Positions 56,739-64,000 of a stretch of DNA of 64,000 nucleotides are shown here, one piece after another. This DNA is from Albugo candida (lineage: Eukaryota; Oomycota; Peronosporomycetes; Albuginales): NCBI GenBank assembly GCA_040437565.1, contig JBDOQK010000022.1, positions 372,001-436,000 on the forward strand, given 5' to 3'. The notes under the pieces were generated by a model. It ran no database searches and was not told the origin of the DNA. It was given only the letters and a program-made list of their open reading frames with translations. The translations under genes were made by a program, and so were the position numbers. How positions within the stretch are numbered: the first letter of the stretch is position 1; the number at the start of each line of letters is the position of its first letter.

Positions 56739-57860
56739 CCTCCGCAAGATCCTCCAGCAGCTTCGCCAGGTGCTCTCGACCCACATACTGTCGATGAGAC
56801 GACAAAGAGACAGCGCGGACATCTCTCAAGCGAGAGAGCGCGGGAACTCTGAGCATGGTTCAGATCGTCTGAATAGACTTGAGGAACTCATTGGGAACAT
56901 CATGCGGGACTTGACGCGAGAACGCGAGGAGCAGGCCCAACTGCCCCCCCCCGCAGACCCTGCTACTCGTATGGGTAGTGGTTCGAGTGTCTTCAGTCAA
57001 TTCTTGACTGCTGAACTAAATCGTACCATAGCGGACTCGCTCACTAAAGTGATGGGTGTGCAAGTGCCGTTTGTTATGCAGCAGCATCAACAAAAATATT
57101 TCGCCAAGGTGGCGCCCTACCGAGGAATACCATCTACCCGACACAAGACTTTGGGCTCACGATACTGACCGTCAAGTATATGAAGCTTCCTATCGATAGT
57201 CTCAATGGGGGAGAAGAATACAAAGGACTTGGAGCACGGTTTTAGGACTGGGGATTACAGATCCTGGATGAGCTTGGTGCGGCCCAGCGCTTGAGTGCAG
57301 GTGAATGACCTGAATACTACAAAATGAGGGACATTTCGTCGGTTCCTCAATGGAGTTGCTAGGAAGCATTTCGACAAGATGAAAGGATTCTGGGCACCAG
57401 AAGTGCCTACACTTGAACAATTGATAAACAAGATGCTAGAGGTGTACGACAGAGAAATCACTGTGGAGCAAGCTACATGATTTATGCGGGCTCATAGGTC
57501 TTGGACGGAGAAGTATCAATACCTGGTCGTAGTAGCAAGCTCGGCTAGCTGCCCGGATCTACTTGTGATCCAGTGCATATGCGAAGTAGCAACGCCGGAG
57601 GTGCAACGCGCCACGCAAACGTGACTCGTTCGTCGCCGTGCTGACTATCTCAAGCAGGCATGGGAGATGGCAGACTTTGCCAGTACGTTTGAGCACGATG
57701 TAGGTGCACATGTCGTTGGTAGAAGGCGATAACACTCTTACGGCCAACGTTATGCCTGCGGAGCTAACGTTGCGGAAGAGGCATAAAATTCCGGCGATCG
57801 GAGACGATGCTGGGGGTGCAACCAGCTCGGGCATATCAAGAGAGAGTTCAATAACAAAAT
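56727..57860 (+). pseudogene. Copia element 4 gag remnant
   Basis: From the ATG in the primer site: a Pro/Ser-rich start, then a frameshift near 56835 into 56770-57168, which has a coiled-coil-like 'SDRLNRLEELIGNIMRDLTR' and a proline stretch. 57200-57480 has the gag core ('GGEEYKGLGARF', 'DWGLQILDELGAAQRLS', 'LEQLINKMLEVYDREITVEQ') with stops. Zinc knuckle at about 57812-57855: CWGCNQLGHIKREF, with the last Cys replaced by Phe. Confidence 0.7.
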
Positions 57861-57879
57861 GAGGGGTTAACAGGCGTTA

Positions 57880-58425
57880 TTTGCTTTGAGTATAGACACC
57901 ACCATTGATGTTGGGGAGCAGACCCCGTTTATCGATAGTGGCGCTAGTAGGCATCTGGTGATGGATGTCAGCATGCTAATCGAATAGGTTGATTGCTTTG
58001 ACGATTGTAATGTCGCTGATGGTCAAACCATTAAGGTCACGAAGGTGAGTCGGATCTCATTGCGAGCATCCGTGGACGGTTTCATGAACTTGATTTCGGT
58101 AAGCGACGTCTACTATGCAAAGGACCTCACCGACAACCTGCTGTCATACTGTAAACTCGCAGAAAATGAGGTTGTACTGATATACGAAGGCGAGCGGTGC
58201 TATATAAAGTGTATTAATGATGGGTCCCGAGTTTTTGAGGTCGAAAAAAAGAAGAATGTGTTAGTCGTGTGCAAACAGAGTGGAGAGGCTGCAGCGAAGT
58301 GTAAGGAAGCAGTGTATGCGGCCCTACATACTACTGATACCAATCATGAACCTAGTGTAACCGTGAAGTGCACGCCTTTGGATCTGCACAAGCGCCTCAA
58401 TGATCTTATATATGGTTGAACCATT
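57880..58425 (+). pseudogene. Copia element 4 protease remnant
   Basis: 'TPFIDSGASRHLVMDVSML' at 57925-57980 keeps the DSGA active site of the aspartic protease. A TAG at 57986 follows, and the frame 58045-58419 continues with 'YYAKDLTDNLLSYCKLAEN', the usual sequence between protease and integrase, ending in 'LDLHKRL', the start of the pre-integrase zinc region, which is then deleted. Confidence 0.75.
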
Positions 58426-58479
58426 GCAGCATGCACAGTCTAAGAAGGATAGTGGGGCGTATTCCTTGATTGATCAAAT

Positions 58480-59060
58480 TGGAGTGGTCAACTGCAGTGA
58501 CAAAAAAGGTCCCATGACTCCAACTAATGAATGCGGTAGCCGGTAATTGGTCAACTTTGTTGACCATTCGTCCAACTACTGCAGTGTATTGTTGCGCAAA
58601 AGTAAGGCCTGGCTGCGAAAATGGTTGAACAATTCTGGGATTTTTCGAGCGCACATTTGATTGCAAGGTGCAAATCTTTAGAGCAGGCGGCGGTGGTGAA
58701 CATCGGAAGGTCGCCATGTGCTGCAAAGCGACTGGGGTGACCAGAGAAGTAAGAGAAGTCACCAAATCAAGCATCCGATGGAAAGGCAGAACGCATGCAT
58801 AGGATTGTTCTTAACATGGCGGGGTGCATCGTGTTTGCCAGTGGCTTGCCGTTGCATGTCTGGGGTGATGCAGTGCAATACGCAACTTATATTATGAATC
58901 GCGGCCCAAGTAGCGCAAATTTGAAGCGGGTCTCTCCAATGAAGTTCTGGCTGGCAAGAAGCCTGGTATTGCTGATATTGTGGTTTTTGGAAGCTCGTGT
59001 ACAACATATCGTTATTCAAGAAAGAAATTGTGGAAATCCGAGGTTGGGATAATCGTGAAG
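58480..59060 (+). pseudogene. Copia element 4 integrase remnant
   Basis: 'VVNCSDKKGPMTPTNECGS' and 'LVNFVDHSSNYCSVLLRKS' (58.48-58.61 kb) give the first catalytic Asp region (SDKKGPM). The second Asp region (58.68-58.72 kb) is scrambled. 58795-59052 includes 'GKAERMHRIVLNMAGCIVFA' and 'LHVWGDAVQYATYIMNRGPS', covering the Glu region and what follows. Confidence 0.75.
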
Positions 59061-59419
59061 AAGCATGGCAAGAACAAAGGGTTCAAAGTATATATACCCC
59101 TAGAACCCGCGAGCGACTAGTCATAACAACACAACATATACAAATGTGGAGACCATGGGTATTAACGGGAACTGTCAATAGAAGAAGTGTGGAAGAAAGT
59201 TACAATGCTGCGGAGCGGAAGGAGTGCATCGGCACTTCCCAGAAATCGTCTAAGCGCGGGTCACGGGGTAAAGAAAATAGTGTTAAGAAATAAAGTGCAG
59301 TTGAGGAAGGCCGATGTCCATCCAGAGGAGTCGAACACAACGCGTATGACCACTCGGCACATGGGCACCAAACATGTACCGGTTGGAATGGTCTACTTTA
59401 TCGAAGATCCGAAGACATT

Positions 59420-60550
59420 TAAGGAAGAGGTATGCTCTGAAGATACTGCGCAATGGTGCAAAGCGATGCACTCTGAAATTGAATAGCTCGAGTCAAATGG
59501 ATCGTGGGAAGTAACACTTCGAAGTCCTGGTCAGAAGCTGCTACATTCCAAATGGGACTTTAAGACTAAAAGGCACGCAGATGGGGCGTTGGAACGATTC
59601 AAGGCTAGAATCGTGGCCAGCGGAAACGAGCAGTCATGTGGTGTGAATTAGACCATTACTTTCAGTGCCGTGATGGAAATGACGACAGCGAAGGTAGGGC
59701 TGGAATTGGCGCGAGTATGGGGAGTGTCTTCTCGACACGGTGATGTTCCTAACGCTTACGTTAAAGCAGATAAAGAAGAAGGCATCGAGATCGCGCTTCA
59801 CGTGACGCATATAATGGAGTTATCAGAGGACGAGTTGAAGACCTTGGGCACAAGTGATAAGAGCATGGCAGCGCTGAATCTTCGAAAAAGCCTGTGCGGG
59901 CTGAAGTAGGCTGGACGATTATGGGCACTCTTGCTACATGATACACTTGTGAAGCTTAGATTCGTACAGTGCTACATTGACAGTTGCTTATATCGAAAAG
60001 GTGATGCAACAACGATCACGCTTGTGGGTGTGTACGTGGACGACCCTTTGGTAACTGCTAAAAGAGTCTGAGACGTAAACAAATTCTTCAGTGACAGGAA
60101 GGTACTTGAGGTAAAGGATCTCGGTGAAGTGAAAAAGTTTTGGGGCACCGATGTCACTTATGCCAAGAAAACGGGGTATCTGATGGAGAAAAAGCAGTGC
60201 ATTCGCGAATTGCTTGCAGGAATATGTTTGGGGTAAGCTAATCATGCACGTGCACCTATTGGCAAGAACGAGACGGAGAAGACGAAGGCAATTTACTTAC
60301 AGGTGACGGTGATGGTACATCAGAACAAAACGACTGTGAAGATGTTTCAATCGGTCATTGGAAGCCTACTATGGTTATCTCGATGCACGAGACCAGACAT
60401 TGCATTCTCTGTGCCCCGTGCCAGCTGTCGAGCGTGTGTGCCGAGAGATCGCGATTGGCGGTGGGCAAGAAGAATCGTTCGGTACTTGAATAGAACCGCC
60501 GACCTGAAGTTTGAATTGAACGGAACACTTGGAGCCGATAGCTCACAATA
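59420..60550 (+). pseudogene. Copia element 4 reverse transcriptase remnant
   Basis: 'SEDTAQWCKAMHSEIE' then 'ADGALERFKARIVASGNEQ' (59.58-59.63 kb), 'RHGDVPNAYVKADKEEGIEI' (59.74-59.79 kb), 'LRKSLCGLK' TAG 'AGRLWALLLHDTL', the catalytic 'LVGVYVDDPLVTA' (60.02-60.06 kb), 'KDLGEVKKFWGTDVTY', and 'GSLLWLSRCTRPDIAFSV' (60.36-60.41 kb). The frame is largely kept, with about four nonsense codons. Confidence 0.85.
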
Positions 60551-61019
60551 AGTCGTTCTAGAAGGCTAGAACGACGCGGAATACGCGGTAGACCGCTTGT
60601 ATCGAAAATATTTGAGGGGAGGGATTATACGTTTAAATGGTATCTTTATCGTTTGGACGCGTCGAAATCATGTAAGCTAGGCTATATCTACAATAGAGGC
60701 CGAGTTTGTAGCTGCATCGCAGGTGGAGAGTGATTTGCTACGACACAACGAATTGCTTGCTGAAATTGGTGTGCGCGTTTCTAAGCCGATTCTGATGCAT
60801 GTTGACAATTAAGCTGCAATCAAACAAATACAAGGCAAAGACAGCGCAAGAAGAGAAGAACACATCGCTGTACGTCTCAAGTTCATCAAGGATTACAGGA
60901 AGGAAAAGATAATCAAGGTGGTTTATTGCGAGTCGCGCTTCATGGGAGCTGACCTCCTCACCAAAACATTCACTTCAGCACGGTTGGCAGAGCTGCGCGA
61001 GATGGTCTCGTTGGCTTAA
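60550..61019 (+). pseudogene. Copia element 4 RNase H remnant
   Basis: 'STIEAEFVAASQVESDLL' (60.68-60.74 kb) has the catalytic Glu, 'ILMHVDN' TAA 'AAIKQIQGKD' the Asp region, and the frame ends with 'MGADLLTKTFTSARLAELRE' and TAA at 61017-61019, just before the right LTR. Confidence 0.8.
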
Positions 61020-61037
61020 GGTCATATCGGGAAGGAT

Positions 61038-61136
61038 TGTTGAATGGACGCGACTGGTGAGGTTACACAAAGATCATATAGTCAAATATATCAAGTGTCT
61101 CATTACTTGATGCTGAAATAGTGCTAGTAACTAACA
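61038..61136 (+). repeat. Right LTR of copia element 4
   Basis: 99 bp, TGTTGAATGGACGCGACTG to GCTAGTAACTAACA. Confidence 0.9.
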
Positions 61137-61141
61137 AGAAG

Positions 61142-61733
61142 ATATGTGGCGAGTTTGATGAGGTACAAGTGAGTAGCCAAGGAGCTTTGAGTGTGTTGTT
61201 TCTACGAATGATAGCAGCCGTCTGATGGATCTATCCTATTAAAGTAGATGGCTACGCTTGGGATGTGTCAAATTGCTTTCCGACATCGGATTTGCTGATA
61301 CGATAGGATATTGTGTAGACCTTTTCTTTTCCGCTTTACCAAACGCTGAATTACTTTATTATTATTGAACTTAATGGAAAGGCACCAAATGCGCTTTGTT
61401 TTATCGATTGCTTGGATGTCACTCAGTACAACTCAAGCAGGAAGAGAAAGCGTAAATACGATCAAGAGATGTTGCTTCATCCTATATCGTCTTGAACACT
61501 TGATATGGAAAATCATTACTGATGCTTGAAAATACTTTCAATTGCAACATTGTGTTATATCAAACTTTTTTGCGTTTTGCGGTAACTTTTATTGATAGCA
61601 AAATCAATATTTCTGTATTTTTGGGATCGCAACGAACGATTCGCTTCTTCTGCGTTTATACCTTCTCATTTCTGATTTTTTTAAACACTTGGAGACCGAA
61701 AAGGGTAGACATTGAGTAGGAAAAAAATGGCAC
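61142..61733. other. No recognisable gene
   Basis: AT-rich spacer between two copia elements. The frame at 61522-61719 is Phe/Leu-rich and likely chance. Confidence 0.5.
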
Positions 61734-62029
61734 TGCTAGACGATACCGTTTTATGACAGGTCGTCAAGGGCTTGCGTACCAACTGCGAGACCCATTACAC
61801 GTAAAGTCCGACCTCACATGAACGGCTGTTTGGTGACAGCATGGACACATGAGAAGAGGAGAGACAGTCGTCATGTGGGACCAGACGGACGGCATGTGAA
61901 ACGTGACATAGTCAAGTCCGTAATGCCGTTCCACATGCATGTTTGTAGTGCTGAAACAGAAGATTAATGGTTAAGATATTTTACTTTACTTATACCTCTA
62001 TTGCAGCAGACGCCTTTCGAATACGTTCA
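61734..62029 (+). repeat. Left LTR of copia element 5
   Basis: TGCTAGACGATACCG to ATACGTTCA, matched to 19108-19482. The first bases TGCTAG differ from TGTTAG of element 3. Confidence 0.8.
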
Positions 62030-62032
62030 GAA

Positions 62033-62048
62033 GGTTATCAGCCCAAAG
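62033..62048 (+). promoter_or_regulatory. tRNA primer-binding site, element 5
   Basis: GGTTATCAGCCCAAAG directly after the LTR; ATC instead of ATG as in element 1. Confidence 0.6.
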
Positions 62049-62144
62049 AAAAGTTCTGGCGATACAGCTTCACACGGTACACCCGCTTTGATGGTCGCTG
62101 GTCAGGACACGCCCAACGATCAAGAATAAGAGGAAAGGTCGGTC

Positions 62145-63245
62145 ATGCCCGTGACGGCACTGTACAAGGCGCTCTCTATGATTGGTGAATTTTGGAAGGA
62201 TATAATAATCGCAGGAGGGAAAGCTAAACGACACCGGGAGGACTCTGCCGAGTCAAGCACTTTTGGCTCGGTTTTGGGATCTGTAGGTATGAACATCCAT
62301 ACTTTCGAGCATACCCCTCCTCCCAAACTGTCACCGAATGTCTCACCGGACACCTTGTTTGGTGCCCGCTGACCAGCTTATCCTGGGAATATGATTGTTG
62401 CCCCGGACAAGGTCGATGATGGATCAGAGACCTCAAGCCGGCTTAATGAGCAAGTTGCGCCTGCAGGAGTGTACCCAGGTGTGCGTATGCCAGGTCCTGG
62501 TTATTAGCCGAAGCCGAAGACTTACCGGATGGGTTCATCAACGAAAATTGGCTTTGCAACCTTTTTATGGGAAGGAACTCTACAATGGACCCTTCCTAGT
62601 AGATTTATTCGACAGGGAAATGAGCTTGTGCGGTATGCTGGCTTCTCCAAGCGTGTCTGTGGTTCTCGTGGCCTAAAAACATTAAGCTTGATGTTGTTGG
62701 TCAACCCCTTGGCAGACATTGCACAGAAGTATCATCGTCGGAAGGTGACGACTTGGTGGTCTGAGAATCAAACTTTGCTGTATGCAATGCAAAGGTTGCT
62801 CCATACCTGCAATACCAAGATATCGCTTACCAGAGAATGAAGGATTTTGTTGCCTCTAAGTCATCGCCGCGTAGCTGAACGGGATTTTCTTGTATCTTAC
62901 AGCTCTAGTGAAGAATGCGGAGGCATGTTAAACATCTCTTGCACAATGTTATCAGCAATGCTGATACAACTATGCGCACGACGACGTTGTCTCGTGTGGG
63001 TCTAAATAGGATTGACTATCTAGGACGGGTTGAAGATCTCGTCCATTTTGCACAATAGACGGATTTGGACATTCGAATCCAGCATTTTGACAGAGCGTAG
63101 TAAATCTTATAGAACTGATGAAGGAAACGAGGAAGTTTGGAAAGGTCAAGAAAGGTCCCAAGAATCGAGTTTTATAATTTGCTATCAATATGGCAACGCC
63201 GGTCACCTCAAGATAGTATGCCCGAAAAAAGGCAAGAAACGACAA
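62145..63245 (+). pseudogene. Copia element 5 gag remnant
   Basis: 62145-62372 ('MIGEFWKDIIIAGGKAK' then a Ser/Pro-rich stretch), then 62395-62676 with 'ALQPFYGKELYNGPFLVDLF', the counterpart of 'IQPFDGKETYSGLGAPFTRW' in element 2. 62529-62840 is the continuation in another frame ('WWSENQTLLYAMQRLLH'). The zinc knuckle at about 63178-63225 reads CYQYGNAGHLKIVC, i.e. the second Cys replaced by Tyr, followed by a lysine-rich tail. Confidence 0.7.
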
Positions 63246-63273
63246 GATAAAGATTTCATTCTAACTTTCAGCA

Positions 63274-64000
63274 ATGCACAGTGCAGCTCAAAAAGCACTG
63301 GGTTTTGGACAGCGTCTCTGGACGATACATGGTCAATTCATTGAGCCTGCTCGACGATGCCGAAACGAATGTTTCACCACATCTTCTGATGGGGCCCTTG
63401 AGTACGACTATACAATGAAGTGTGATGATCCAGTCCAAGATCTTGGTATTGTAGATACCATCCTACTCCATCATGCTCGTTACACATTTATTTGGGACGT
63501 AAGACCATTTCGTTTGGTAAATTCGAAAAGAAGGGAAGCGTCTTTTGAATATCGTGAAGAGAGACATGGTATGGTCTCTCACCCTGGTGGTACACCAATC
63601 AAAGACGTTGATCGTATCAATAATGTGCTACTCGTTTCAGTCTTTGATGGTATTTCGAGTAACGCTTTTCGTGAATTTGGTCCACTAAAGGAGGTGGTCA
63701 TGCCAATCGTGAACGGAGATTGACATGAACATAACATGGTGCTCAGCACAGAAGCTTGTTAGGGTTCCATCGTCGTGTTGGTCATGTGTTATGGCGCGAT
63801 CATCAAGATGGCCCGTGATGCCGTCTCTGGTATCAAACTTAGCGGTACTAGGCGTAACGGCTGCTTGGTATACGCACAAGGCAAGCAGACGAAGAACTTG
63901 AAGGAAGGAAGGACCGCGTCTTGAACTCATCCAACGATGTGATCGATAGCGTCATCTGGTCCGACCTAAAAGCCCATAACTCCCCGTGACCGTAGGTATT
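63274..64000 (+). pseudogene. Copia element 5 protease, pre-integrase and integrase start
   Basis: In one frame at 63308-63360 'LDSVSGRYMVNSLSLLDDAE' corresponds to the protease active-site region with DSG changed to DSV. The longest frame, 63274-63723, is partly a shadow here. 63770-63905 carries the pre-integrase region ('CYGAIIKMARDAVSGIKLSG', 'CLVYAQGKQTKN', C..C partner Tyr), and 63940-63985 'VIWSDLKAH' the first catalytic Asp of integrase. Confidence 0.65.

Larger units (their letters stand above)
56622..61136 (+). mobile_element. Ty1/copia retrotransposon, element 4 (complete outline, degenerate)
   Basis: 4.5 kb with LTRs of 101 and 99 bp (TGTTGAA...TAACA), 5-bp target duplication AGAAG, primer site, polypurine-like GGGAAGGAT before the right LTR, and all copia domains in order. 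No gap inside, so this is the best full-length reference in the window. The LTRs differ at many positions and all genes are broken. Confidence 0.93.
61734..64000 (+). mobile_element. Ty1/copia retrotransposon, element 5 (5' part, runs off the window)
   Basis: Left LTR, primer site, gag, protease and the start of integrase. Same LTR family as element 3 at 19.1 kb. Genes are broken by frameshifts. The 3' half lies beyond the window. Confidence 0.85.

Overview
This is a gene-poor, repeat-choked stretch of a eukaryotic nuclear genome, most likely an oomycete (downy mildew, white rust or Phytophthora relative). The argument for that is the style of the Ty1/copia polyproteins (RT block with 'RHGDIPNAYMKA' / 'RHGDVPNAYVKADKEEG', internal initiator-Met tRNA priming) next to a LINE family with an endonuclease-RT layout; I judge this from memory of such elements, not from a search. 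There are no bacterial-type operons, rRNA, tRNA or CRISPR. The sequence is a draft scaffold: 13 gaps of exactly 100 N, eight of them flanked by (near-)identical copies of the same sequence, so about 3.1 kb of the window is probably counted twice, and one 151-bp overlap links contigs placed 44 kb apart.

The most interesting content is a five-member family of secreted, cysteine-rich proteins that I do not recognise (copies A 1-1348 minus, B 15548-17529 plus, C 31880-33488 plus, D 36908-37693 minus, E 52877-54904 plus). They share a signal peptide, a CxxC block, a block around 'LTDVQTSF.CGIC', an 'F.PC..SG.C.G' block, a 'YYNM' block and a 'CQTC' block, and probably once ended in a hydrophobic segment and basic tail. 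C is nearly intact (402 codons, then one 1-base frameshift into a further 133). The others carry nonsense codons and frameshifts. Four or five copies share upstream sequence with an ATTGGTTGATAAA-like element 92-200 bp before the ATG, and B, C and E share 3' flanks.

Layout: 0-1.45 kb copy A; 1.9-6 kb a segmental duplication (again at 46.2-50.9 kb, and part of it inverted at 7.5-9.2 kb); 6-7.4 kb LINE remnant (minus); 9.5-15.5 kb a copia element inserted exactly at the start codon of copy B with a CATGG target duplication; 15.5-18.3 kb copy B and flank; 18.3-19.5 kb copia 3' remnant with LTR; 19.6-25.6 kb LINE; 25.6-31.3 kb mostly unexplained sequence; 31.3-34.5 kb copy C; 36.4-37.9 kb acidic ORF antisense to copy D; 38.5-40.5 kb an internally deleted copia element with 148-bp LTRs; 40.7-45 kb second LINE; 45.7-52.4 kb second segmental copy with LINE remnant; 52.5-55.5 kb copy E; 56.6-61.1 kb a copia element with both LTRs and AGAAG target duplication; 61.7 kb to the end, the 5' part of another copia element.

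The picture is one of repeated duplication of a secreted-protein gene together with its flanks, followed by decay and retrotransposon invasion. All annotations of function rest on motif reading by eye.
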